A stretch of 20,439 bases of DNA. Origin: Actinomycetota bacterium (GTDB lineage: Bacteria; Actinomycetota; Acidimicrobiia; Acidimicrobiales; JACCXE01). The notes beneath the pieces are model-generated. The model did no database searches. It saw only the letters and a list, made by a program, of their open reading frames with translations, and was not told the origin of the DNA. The first letter of the stretch is position 1. Every line of letters begins with the position of its first letter. Both the position numbers and the translations under genes were made by a program. Location: the NCBI GenBank assembly GCA_013697265.1, contig JACCXE010000132.1, positions 1 to 20,439 on the forward strand, written 5' to 3'. This document shows positions 7,808-14,961 of this stretch, one piece after another.

Positions 7808-8802
7808 GGCTCGCCCAGGTTCTCACCAAGACGACGTCCAACAGCAGTCACGGTGGCGAGCGCATGTGGGTAGTTCATACGGGTCGGCCCAAGCACGCCG
7901 ACGGTGCCCGCAGTCAGGCCGCCGATCATGATCGGGGCGACGACGACCGCGCACTCGGCCAGCGGAGCCAGCCCGTGCTCGGTGCCGATCGCGACAGACT
8001 GCCCGCTACTGAGCACATCACGCAACAAACTCACCACGACGTACTGGTGCTCGAGCACGCCGAGCACCTGGCGAACGGTGTCGACCGCCTCGAAGGCCTC
8101 GGCCACGCGAGCGGTGCCGCCGACGAACACGTGGTCGCCACCGGACGGTGCGCGGCGCTCGAACGCGGCGCGCACCGCTTCGATAACAGTGTCTACCGAC
8201 CTGTTCCCGGTGGCGGCGCGACCCGACATCTCGAGGGGACGACCGGCGAGGTGCTGTTCGAGCGCGTTGCCCGCCGCGGCGAGGTCGTCGGCGCCGGCAC
8301 CGGAGGGCAGATCGAATGATGCCTTCTCGACCGCGTGGTTCGACAACACAATGATGGCCAAACCTTCGCGGGGCCCCATCTCGACGAGGTGCACCGAGCG
8401 AACTGCCGCGGCGTCGACGCCGGGCGACACCACAACCGCGGCGTAGTTCGTCAACGTGGCCAGCAGCTGGCTGGTTTCGGACAGCATTTGCTCGAGCGCG
8501 ATGTGGGTGCGGTCAAAGAATTCGGTGATACGCAACTGTTCGGGTCGGCCCAAGTCGCTCGGTGACGTGAGGGCGTCGACGAAGAATCGGTAGCCCTTAT
8601 CGGTCGGTACGCGGCCCGCGCTTGTGTGGGGGTGGCTCAGGTAGCCCTCACGCTCGAGGGCAGCCATGTCATTTCGGATGGTCGCACTCGACACCGAGAC
8701 GCCTGCGCTTTGGCGGACGTGATCAGAACCGACCGGCTGTGCCGTATCGATGTATTCCTCCACTACAGCTCGGAGGACTGCGGCTTTCCGTTCGTCGAGC
8801 AT
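7804..8802 (-). CDS. hrcA: Heat-inducible transcription repressor HrcA
   Basis: Repressor that binds CIRCE (GAGTGCTAA-type inverted repeats) and is released on heat shock when GroE is titrated by unfolded protein. It is 332 residues, the usual length. The N-terminal winged helix (MLDERKAAVLRAVVEEYIDT, then VSSATIRNDMAALEREGYLSHPHTSAGRVPTDKGYRFFVD) is textbook HrcA; the rest forms the GAF-like and dimerisation domains. ATG 8802 directly abuts the CIRCE palindrome (8803-8829), leaving no space for a ribosome-binding site. A -10-like TATCAT lies inside the CIRCE spacer, pointing to a nearly leaderless mRNA and autorepression. It is the first gene of a four-gene coupled operon. Confidence 0.96.
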   Translation of the reverse strand: MLDERKAAVLRAVVEEYIDTAQPVGSDHVRQSAGVSVSSATIRNDMAALEREGYLSHPHTSAGRVPTDKGYRFFVDALTSPSDLGRPEQLRITEFFDRTHIALEQMLSETSQLLATLTNYAAVVVSPGVDAAAVRSVHLVEMGPREGLAIIVLSNHAVEKASFDLPSGAGADDLAAAGNALEQHLAGRPLEMSGRAATGNRSVDTVIEAVRAAFERRAPSGGDHVFVGGTARVAEAFEAVDTVRQVLGVLEHQYVVVSLLRDVLSSGQSVAIGTEHGLAPLAECAVVVAPIMIGGLTAGTVGVLGPTRMNYPHALATVTAVGRRLGENLGEP

Positions 8803-8829
8803 CTGGCACTCGATGATACCGAGTGCCAG
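8803..8829. promoter_or_regulatory. CIRCE operator (HrcA binding site)
   Basis: A perfect inverted repeat, CTGGCACTC - 9 bases - GAGTGCCAG, with the exact 9-9-9 geometry of CIRCE (consensus TTAGCACTC-N9-GAGTGCTAA). On the minus strand it ends at the base before the hrcA ATG, and its spacer contains TATCAT (minus strand, 8818-8813), a good -10 box 10 bases from the start. On the plus strand its right arm covers the position expected for the -35 box of the divergent gene at 8856. Confidence 0.95.
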
Positions 8830-8842
8830 TCCGGCGCTCCGG

Positions 8843-8848
8843 TAGCGT
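8843..8848 (+). promoter_or_regulatory. -10 box (TAGCGT) of the Pro/Thr/Ser-rich protein gene
   Basis: TAGCGT lies 7 bases before GTG 8856, the TANNNT-N7-start layout of leaderless genes. With a 17-base spacer the -35 region falls at 8820-8825, inside the right arm of CIRCE, so HrcA binding could block this promoter too. Confidence 0.42.
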
Positions 8849-8855
8849 CGAATCG

Positions 8856-9221
8856 GTGTCGACCGACAGGCGGGTGCTCGTTGGCGCGCTTGCCGGCGTT
8901 CTGGCGTTGGTGGCCATCGTGCTGGTACTCACGACCCAACAACACCCCAGCCGCCCGCTAACGAACCTCGATCCGCCCACGAGCGGCGTCGTCGCCACGT
9001 CCACATCGGCGCCGACACTTCAGCCCCCAATCACGAGCCCGACGCCGTCGAGCTCGACTTCAACGACCAAAAAGCCCGCGGCCCGAACGACGACCACGGT
9101 CCAACGCACGAGCTCGACCCAGTCCGTGGTCCCGACCTCGACGCCGCCGGTCATCGAACCGCCGACCACCGACGTTCCGACAACGACGACGCCGCCGAAC
9201 GGCGCCACCAACGTCAGCTAG
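8856..9221 (+). CDS. Membrane-anchored protein with Pro/Thr/Ser-rich extracellular tail
   Basis: A 121-residue protein read from GTG 8856. A short positive N-terminus (MSTDRR) is followed by one hydrophobic helix (about residues 7-25, VLVGALAGVLALVAIVLVL), acting as signal anchor or uncleaved signal. The rest is low-complexity and rich in Pro, Thr and Ser, with stretches such as TSPTPSSSTSTTKK and PTTTTPPN, as in cell-wall-spanning or O-glycosylated segments. An earlier in-frame GTG (8823) lies inside CIRCE and would add 11 residues before the helix; the -10 spacing favours 8856. There is no catalytic domain and no sorting signal. It precedes the BY-kinase gene by 48 bases and is divergent from hrcA. 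Its function is unknown; a cell-envelope role is inferred. Confidence 0.68.
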   Translation: MSTDRRVLVGALAGVLALVAIVLVLTTQQHPSRPLTNLDPPTSGVVATSTSAPTLQPPITSPTPSSSTSTTKKPAARTTTTVQRTSSTQSVVPTSTPPVIEPPTTDVPTTTTPPNGATNVS

Positions 9222-9253
9222 TAGCTAGAACCGACATTTGGCACTTGCTCCAC

Positions 9254-9259
9254 TAGCCT
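9254..9259 (+). promoter_or_regulatory. Possible -10 box (TAGCCT) of the BY-kinase gene
   Basis: TAGCCT lies 10 bases before GTG 9270, which would give a leader of only three or four bases. No Shine-Dalgarno sequence is present in the 48-base gap. A -35 box is unclear. Confidence 0.3.
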
Positions 9260-9269
9260 TCTGCTAACC

Positions 9270-10919
9270 GTGGAACGCATCGCACCAGACTCAACCGCGC
9301 TCGATTACCTCCGCATTCTGTGGCGTCGCAAGTGGCTTATCGCCGCGGCGATGGTCGCCGCCGCCAGCGTGTCGCTGTTCATCAGCGCGCGGGCAACGCC
9401 GATTTACTCGTCGGCCAGCCGAGTGCTCATTGCATCCCAAGACACCACGGCGTTCGCAACGGGTGGCTTCATTTTCGCCGATCCGTCCCAGATCGAGACG
9501 CAGGTTCAAGTCGTCACCTCGCCCGCGATCTCGGCCGCCGTGGCCGAGAAACTCGGCAACGACGCGACCGCTGTCACCGGTGTATCGGCCGCAGGCATCG
9601 GCACCACCCGGGTTTTGCAAATCACGGTGAATGCGACGTCGCCCACCGTGGCCGCTACAGCCGCGACGCTCTACGCAACGACCTACGCAGAGCAGCGCCG
9701 CGCCGAGTCGATCGCTGCGAGTGTGGCGCTCAGCACGAAGCTGAGTGAAGCAACCGCCGCGGCCAAGCAGCGCGTGCAGTCCCTTGACGCGGATCTCGCT
9801 CGTGCCGTGGCAAACAAGACGCCGGTGTCCGAACAACAAAGCATCAAGTTGCAGCGCGACGCGGCCGAAACCTCCTACGTGTTGACCCAGCAAAAGGCCG
9901 ACCAGGCCAACGTCGACGCATCGGTCGCCACCGGCGGCGTTCAGGTTCTCGTGAAGGGCGCCGTTCCCGCGGCCGCCATCAGCCCGAGGCCCAAGGAAAG
10001 CGCTGCGTTGGCGATCGCGCTCGGATTTCTGCTCGGCGTCGTAGCCGCGATCGGCCTCGACTTCCTCGACGACTCGGTGAAAACCGTGGAAGAGGTTGAA
10101 CGCAACGTACGTCCGCTACCCGTGCTCGGCGCCATCCCCACCATCGCGGACTGGCGCAACCGCGACCAGGCCCGGTTGGTCACGATCGAAGACTCCAGTT
10201 CGAGCGTGGCCGAGGCATACCGATCGCTGAGAACCAGTGTGCAGTTCGCCGGCCTCCGAAGAGAGGCTCGCTGCCTGCAGATCTCGAGTCCGGTAGCCGC
10301 CGAAGGCAAAACCACCACGCTCGCCAACCTGGCCGTCACCCTGGCGCTGTCGGGCCGCCGGGTTACCGTCGTGGACTGCGACCTCCGACGACCGCGAGTG
10401 CACGAGTTCTTCGGCCTGTCGAACGAGGTGGGCTTCACGTCGGTGCTCCTGGGCGACCAGCCGCTGTCGCACGCGTTGCAGCGCGTAGTGCTGCCCGACG
10501 GCGCCAGCATGCAGTTGCTCGCGTCCGGCCCCCTGCCGCCCAATCCCGCCGAACTGCTCGGAACGACGCGGGTCGCAGAGTTGATTGCGGCGTTGAAGAG
10601 CGAAAGCGACTTCGTGTTGATCGACGCTCCGCCCGTGCTGCCGGTCACCGACGCAGTGGTGCTCGCCTCGCGGGTCGACGGCGTGATGCTCGTTGCTACC
10701 GCGAAGGTCACAGGACGCCGGCACCTCAACCAAGCGCTCCGGGCGTTCCAGGCCGCAGATTCGCCATTGCTCGGCGTCATCGTGAACGGGGCGCCGATCA
10801 GCGCGTCCTATGCCTACGACTACAGCTACAAGCCTCGGGCCGGCGATGGCGATGGGCGCGGCCGCAACAAGGGGAACGGTCAACGCCCGTTCCGCGATCG
10901 CGAAACGACCCGAACCTGA
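9270..10919 (+). CDS. Wzz/BY-kinase: polysaccharide chain-length determinant fused to tyrosine autokinase
   Basis: A 549-residue inner-membrane protein that controls polymerisation and export of capsular or exopolysaccharide through autophosphorylation cycles. The Wzz part has TM1 at about 22-40 (LIAAAMVAAASVSLFISA), an extracytoplasmic coiled region (about 135-215) and TM2 at about 247-265. The cytoplasmic kinase domain has Walker A around K347 (PVAAEGKTTT), Walker A' VVDCD (D369, D371), the RRP motif after it, and Walker B LIDAP around D452. A tyrosine cluster, Y514/Y516/Y518/Y520 (SYAYDYSYK), is the autophosphorylation tail. Kinase and membrane adaptor are in one chain, as in proteobacterial Wzc and some actinobacteria. 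GTG 9270 fits the family start. Wzx, Wzy and initiating transferase genes are not in the window. Confidence 0.92.
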   Translation: MERIAPDSTALDYLRILWRRKWLIAAAMVAAASVSLFISARATPIYSSASRVLIASQDTTAFATGGFIFADPSQIETQVQVVTSPAISAAVAEKLGNDATAVTGVSAAGIGTTRVLQITVNATSPTVAATAATLYATTYAEQRRAESIAASVALSTKLSEATAAAKQRVQSLDADLARAVANKTPVSEQQSIKLQRDAAETSYVLTQQKADQANVDASVATGGVQVLVKGAVPAAAISPRPKESAALAIALGFLLGVVAAIGLDFLDDSVKTVEEVERNVRPLPVLGAIPTIADWRNRDQARLVTIEDSSSSVAEAYRSLRTSVQFAGLRREARCLQISSPVAAEGKTTTLANLAVTLALSGRRVTVVDCDLRRPRVHEFFGLSNEVGFTSVLLGDQPLSHALQRVVLPDGASMQLLASGPLPPNPAELLGTTRVAELIAALKSESDFVLIDAPPVLPVTDAVVLASRVDGVMLVATAKVTGRRHLNQALRAFQAADSPLLGVIVNGAPISASYAYDYSYKPRAGDGDGRGRNKGNGQRPFRDRETTRT

Positions 10920-10923
10920 ATCG

Positions 10924-11343
10924 ATGACCGACGCCGCGGTCGTGATCCGGCCGCGCTGGCGAGGTGTGGTGCACGGCGCCGCCGGAGCCGTCGTTCCTCA
11001 TCGCGTTCACCCCCTCGCCGTTGCGACGCCCTGGCGGGAAGGCGACCACGCCACGATCCTGCTGGCCATCGCAGCCACGTACACCGCGGTGACCGCACTT
11101 GGCGTGCACGGCCACCGACGGGGCCAGCTCTTGATAGGGATTTGGGTTGCGACCACGATCGGTGTCGCGATTCAGATGCTGTGGCTCGACGCGCCACGCG
11201 CCCTCAGCGCCGCCGTGTACGCGGCCAAGAAGCCGAACCCATCACCCGAGGTGTTCGGGTTCCACGACGTCTTCCACGCGTTGACCGGCGCGGGCGCCGC
11301 TGCCCACCTCGTCGCGGTGGCGCTGCTCGTGCAATCGCTTTAG
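10924..11343 (+). CDS. Shortened hemolysin III / PAQR-like membrane protein
   Basis: A 139-residue membrane protein starting at ATG 10924, five bases after the BY-kinase stop. The C-terminal FGFHDVFHALTGAGAAAHLVAV matches the closing HlyIII/PAQR motif (FGxHExFHxxxxxxxxxH). The middle segment from DHATILLAIAATYTAV to LWLDAPRALSAAVY matches the family core. Typical members have about 210-220 residues and seven helices; here about four hydrophobic segments remain. The residues expected between RGVVHGAAGAVVP and HRVHP, and between ALSAAVY and AAKKPNPSP, are absent from the DNA in any frame, so the gene looks internally deleted while still open. It may be a reduced functional protein or a decaying copy. 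An in-frame start at 10810 lies inside the kinase gene and is rejected. Confidence 0.62.
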   Translation: MTDAAVVIRPRWRGVVHGAAGAVVPHRVHPLAVATPWREGDHATILLAIAATYTAVTALGVHGHRRGQLLIGIWVATTIGVAIQMLWLDAPRALSAAVYAAKKPNPSPEVFGFHDVFHALTGAGAAAHLVAVALLVQSL

Positions 11344-11346
11344 GTT
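11341..11346 (+). promoter_or_regulatory. -10 box (TAGGTT) of the alpha/beta hydrolase gene
   Basis: TAGGTT begins with the stop codon of the PAQR-like gene and lies exactly 7 bases before ATG 11354. This is the same TANNNT-N7-start layout as at 1785 and 8843, and predicts a leaderless message. Confidence 0.48.
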
Positions 11347-11353
11347 CGGCCCG

Positions 11354-12178
11354 ATGCCGACCAAGACGATCGAAGCAAACGGCCTCAACCTCTCCGTTCT
11401 CGACGAGGGCGAGGGCACTGCGGTGTTGTTCCTCCACGGGTTTCCCGATCGCGGGTCGATGTGGCACAACCAGATCGATGCCGTCACCGCGGCGGGTTAC
11501 CGGGCGATAGCGCCGGATCTGCGTGGCTTCGGCGACAGCGACGCCCCCGAAGGCGTCGACAAGTACGGCCTATTCGACCTGATGGGTGACGCGGTCGGCA
11601 TCCTCGACGCGCTCGGCATCGACAAGGCCCACGTGGTCGGGCACGACTGGGGGGCCGCACTGGCGTGGATCACCGCCACATTCGCCAGCGCACGCGTCTT
11701 GTCGCTCACCGCGGTCTCTGTGGGCCACCCGTCGGCATTCGCGTCGGCGGGAGTCGCGCAGAAACAGAAGTCCTGGTACATGTTCGCCTTCCAGCACGTC
11801 GGTCTGGCCGAGGACATGGTGATGCGCGACAATTTCGCGTTCTTGCAGAACTGGGGCGAGGGCGGCGAAGAGCAGCAGTGGGCCGAGGACCTCAGCCGCC
11901 CCGACCGGATGACGTCCGCGCTGAACATTTACCGAGCCAACGTGCCTCCCGAGTCGCTGCTCGCCCCCGAGCGCATGGAACTGCCCCCGGTGCCGGTTCG
12001 CACCATGGGTGTGTGGAGCGACGGCGACGACGCCTTGACCGAAGCGCAGATGAAGAACTCGGCCGACTTCGTAGGCAACGACTTTCGCTTCGAACGGATT
12101 AGTGGCATCTCGCACTGGGTCCCTACCGCTGCGCCCGACCAACTCAACGCGCTGCTGCTCGACTTTCTCGCCTCTTGA
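11354..12178 (+). CDS. Alpha/beta hydrolase, epoxide hydrolase / haloalkane dehalogenase-like
   Basis: A 274-residue cytosolic alpha/beta hydrolase. The oxyanion-hole motif HGFPD is at 28-32, and the nucleophile elbow GHDWGAA has Asp98 rather than Ser, which marks the epoxide hydrolase/haloalkane dehalogenase branch acting through an aspartyl-ester intermediate. The general base is His254 in ISHWVP, and an acidic residue around 223-226 (WSDGDD) can complete the triad. The sequence between about 130 and 205 forms the lid. DLRGFGDSD is typical of epoxide hydrolases. The substrate is not readable. A -10 box lies 7 bases before the ATG, and the TGA overlaps the TTG start of the beta-galactosidase (TTGA, 12175-12178), so the two are likely cotranscribed. 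Confidence 0.88.
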   Translation: MPTKTIEANGLNLSVLDEGEGTAVLFLHGFPDRGSMWHNQIDAVTAAGYRAIAPDLRGFGDSDAPEGVDKYGLFDLMGDAVGILDALGIDKAHVVGHDWGAALAWITATFASARVLSLTAVSVGHPSAFASAGVAQKQKSWYMFAFQHVGLAEDMVMRDNFAFLQNWGEGGEEQQWAEDLSRPDRMTSALNIYRANVPPESLLAPERMELPPVPVRTMGVWSDGDDALTEAQMKNSADFVGNDFRFERISGISHWVPTAAPDQLNALLLDFLAS

Positions 12179-14961
12179 ACGCGCTCGACGCGTTCGGTCC
12201 GCGCTCATGGGCGCGTACCGACGTGATCAGCTCGGGCCGCCTGTCGATGTCGACGTATTTGTCGCGACGCAACGAGGTGTCGCTCGACGGCGCGTGGCGA
12301 TTCACGCTCGTTCCCAAGCCCGAGTCGGTGTCGACGAACCACCTCGACGGAGACGCCGCCCAGTGGTCACTGATCGACGTGCCGGGCTGCTGGACGATGC
12401 AGGGCTTCGACCGCCCGATCTACACGAACGTGCAGATGCCGTTCCCGGGCCCGCCGCCAGCGGTGCCCCGTCACAACCCGACGGGTATCTACCGCCGCAC
12501 CGTCGACATACCCGCGGACTGGGACGGCCAACGCATCGTGTTGCACATAGGCGCGGCCGAAACCGTGCTCTATGCCTTTATCGACGGCGCACCGGTAGGC
12601 ATGGGCAAAGACTCTCGCCTCCCCCACGAGTTCGACATCACACCGTTTGTGACCGCGGGCGACGCGGTTGAACTCGCGTTGGTAGTAGTGCGCTGGTCCG
12701 ACGCCACCTATCTCGAGGACCAGGACCATTGGCACCACGCCGGTCTTCACCGCTCGGTGTTTCTTTACGCAACTCCTCCCGTGCACATCGCCGATGTTCA
12801 CGCAGTGGCCGACTACGACGCCGACGCGGGTGACGGGGAGCTCACCGCGCGCGTCGCGATCGGCGGCACGCCGCCGTCGCGGCGGGGTTGGCGAGTCCGC
12901 GTGGCCTTCGCCGGCCAGGAGGGCGACGGCGTGGCCCGGTTCGAACACGAAAGCTGGATCGTGAACTCGTTCGCGTTCGAAGGCCGGGGCGGAACCGTGT
13001 CGTTCGGTGTGCCCAGCGTGGCCCCGTGGACGGCGGAGACGCCGACGCTGTACCCGATGCGGGTCGAACTCGTCGACGACGCAGGAGCGGTGGTCGACGC
13101 CACGCAACTCGACATCGGGTTCCGGCGCGTCGAGGTGGTCGGTGCCGAACTGTTGGTCAATGGGCAGCCGGTCCTCATCAAGGGCGTGAACCGGCACGAC
13201 TCCGACGCACGGCGCGGTAAGGCCGTCACCCGCGAAAACATCGAGCGCGACATCGTGCTGATGAAGCGGCACAACTTCAACGCGGTTCGTACTGCGCATT
13301 ACCCGAACGATCCCTACCTCCTCGACGTGTGCGACCGCCTCGGCATGTACGTCGTGGACGAGGCGAACATCGAGTCGCACGCGTACCTGCGGTCGTTGAC
13401 CAAGCAGCCCGAGTGGACCGCGCCAATTCTCGAGCGCGTCTCCCGCATGGCCCAGCGCGACAAGAACCATCCGAGCGTGATCATGTGGTCACTGGGCAAC
13501 GAGAGTGGCGTGTCGGCCGCACACCACGCCGCGGCCGCGTGGTTGCGGGCCTGGGACGCCACTCGGCCCATTCACTACGAGAGCGGCATCAGCGAAGACC
13601 AGATGCGTGAGGGTGGTCAGCGATACGGCACGGACATCCTGGGCCGGGACCGGCCCGAGACCGACGTGATCGCGCCGATGTATCCCCCCGTGGAGGCGCT
13701 CGTGGCCTGGGCCACCGAAACGACGCCGGCCAAGCCGCTGATCATGTGCGAATACATCCACGCCATGGGCAACTCGTGCGGCGGCGTCGAGGAGTATTGG
13801 AACGCGATCCGCACCCATCACGGTCTGCAAGGCGGTTTCATGTGGGACTGGGCCGACCAGGCGCTCGTGCAAACAATGAAGGACGGAAGCGAGCGTCTCG
13901 CCTACGGCGGCGACTTCGGCGACGAGCCCAACGACGGCGCGTTCTGTATGAACGGACTGGTCGACACCCACCGCGTGCCGCACCCCTCGTTGCTGGAGCT
14001 GGCACACGCCATGCAGCCGGTGCAGTTCGAGTGGGCCGACGCCAACTCGTTCCGGGTGGCGAACGAGTTCGCCTTCACCAATCTGTCGTCACTTTTGCCC
14101 GTCTGGCAGGACGAAGTTGCGACCGGTTCGCTTGATCCGATCGACGTGGGGCCGGGCGAGTCCGCGGTCGTCACGGTGCCGGCAAGCGGCGACCTCATCA
14201 CGTTGCGCTTCGTGACGACGAGCGACACGCCGTGGGCGCCCGCCGGTCATGTCATTGCGTGGGCACAGGTCGCGCGCAACCTTCCGTCGGACGCGCCGGG
14301 CGAGGTGGCCGCCCGCCATCTGGCCGCGTACGAACCGACGCTCGCACTCTGGGCCGCGCCGATCGACAACGAGACGTTCGGCGGCGGGCACGCGGCGCGC
14401 TGGGACCACCTCGGCTTACGCGACGGCGCCGGTGTCGCGCTGCTCACCGCTGTGACGGACGGCGTGGGTATAGCGCACACCGTCGACCTGCCCGAAGTAC
14501 TGGCCGACCCGCCCCGCGTCGGTGTGCGCCTCCACGTCGGTCCGGGCGTCGCGACGGTCGAGTGGTTCGGCCGCGGTCCCCACGAGACCTACTCGGACCG
14601 GTGCGCCAGCGCCCGACTCGGCGTGTGGCGGGTGCCAGTCGACGCGTGGTCGGTCCCCTACGTCCATCCCCAACACAGCGGGAACCGCACCGGCGTGCGC
14701 TGGCTACGTCTGCTCGGCGCAAACGACAACGTGGTGCTCACCGTCGATCACATGGACGACCTGAACGTGAACGTGGCCCGCGTCACCGAAGAAGAACTCG
14801 ACGCCGCGCAGCACCTCGAGGACCTGCCGGTCCGCGACGACTGCTATCTCTGGATCGACGCCGGCCGCCGCGGCGTCGGCAGCGGCGCCTGTGGTCCCGA
14901 CACCGCCGAGGCCCACCGCATCAAACCCGGCACCTACACCTGGTCCTACCGCCTGCGCTAA
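12175..14961 (+). CDS. GH2 family beta-galactosidase
   Basis: A 928-residue LacZ-type glycoside hydrolase family 2 enzyme that removes terminal beta-galactosyl (or related) residues with retention. Layout: jelly-roll sugar-binding domain of about 30-200 (SLDGAWRF, then RRTVDIPADW, DQDHWHHAGLHRSVFL); immunoglobulin-like domain to about 310; TIM barrel with KGVNRHD, acid/base Glu443 in WSLGNESG and nucleophile Glu526 in IMCEYIHAMGNS. The C-terminal domain (about 660-928) has the beta-gal small-chain motifs VEWFGRGPHETYSDR and PQHSGNRTGVRWL. TTG 12175 is chosen because the LacZ-like N-terminus starts soon after it and it overlaps the hydrolase stop. No signal peptide is seen, so it acts in the cytoplasm. 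No sugar transporter is beside it. Confidence 0.93.
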   Translation: MNALDAFGPRSWARTDVISSGRLSMSTYLSRRNEVSLDGAWRFTLVPKPESVSTNHLDGDAAQWSLIDVPGCWTMQGFDRPIYTNVQMPFPGPPPAVPRHNPTGIYRRTVDIPADWDGQRIVLHIGAAETVLYAFIDGAPVGMGKDSRLPHEFDITPFVTAGDAVELALVVVRWSDATYLEDQDHWHHAGLHRSVFLYATPPVHIADVHAVADYDADAGDGELTARVAIGGTPPSRRGWRVRVAFAGQEGDGVARFEHESWIVNSFAFEGRGGTVSFGVPSVAPWTAETPTLYPMRVELVDDAGAVVDATQLDIGFRRVEVVGAELLVNGQPVLIKGVNRHDSDARRGKAVTRENIERDIVLMKRHNFNAVRTAHYPNDPYLLDVCDRLGMYVVDEANIESHAYLRSLTKQPEWTAPILERVSRMAQRDKNHPSVIMWSLGNESGVSAAHHAAAAWLRAWDATRPIHYESGISEDQMREGGQRYGTDILGRDRPETDVIAPMYPPVEALVAWATETTPAKPLIMCEYIHAMGNSCGGVEEYWNAIRTHHGLQGGFMWDWADQALVQTMKDGSERLAYGGDFGDEPNDGAFCMNGLVDTHRVPHPSLLELAHAMQPVQFEWADANSFRVANEFAFTNLSSLLPVWQDEVATGSLDPIDVGPGESAVVTVPASGDLITLRFVTTSDTPWAPAGHVIAWAQVARNLPSDAPGEVAARHLAAYEPTLALWAAPIDNETFGGGHAARWDHLGLRDGAGVALLTAVTDGVGIAHTVDLPEVLADPPRVGVRLHVGPGVATVEWFGRGPHETYSDRCASARLGVWRVPVDAWSVPYVHPQHSGNRTGVRWLRLLGANDNVVLTVDHMDDLNVNVARVTEEELDAAQHLEDLPVRDDCYLWIDAGRRGVGSGACGPDTAEAHRIKPGTYTWSYRLR

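Noticed and set aside
6803..7873. A 356-codon open frame on the plus strand opposite dnaJ
   Set aside because: It is a GC-skew shadow of dnaJ: no recognisable domain, and dnaJ and hrcA fully explain the DNA.
8803..8829. CIRCE palindrome read as a transcription terminator
   Set aside because: It lies between divergent starts, not after genes, and matches the HrcA operator geometry exactly.
8823..8855. Earlier GTG start (8823) for the Pro/Thr/Ser-rich protein
   Set aside because: It lies within the CIRCE operator and would place residues before the anchor helix; the -10 box at 8843 can only serve the GTG at 8856.
9000..9215. Pro/Thr/Ser-rich stretch considered as a DNA tandem repeat or CRISPR-like array
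   Set aside because: Codons vary and there is no fixed repeat unit or spacer; it is low-complexity coding sequence.
12367..13470. A 367-codon open frame on the minus strand opposite the beta-galactosidase
   Set aside because: Composition is a His/Val/Arg-rich antisense shadow with no family signal; the GH2 gene on the plus strand is complete.
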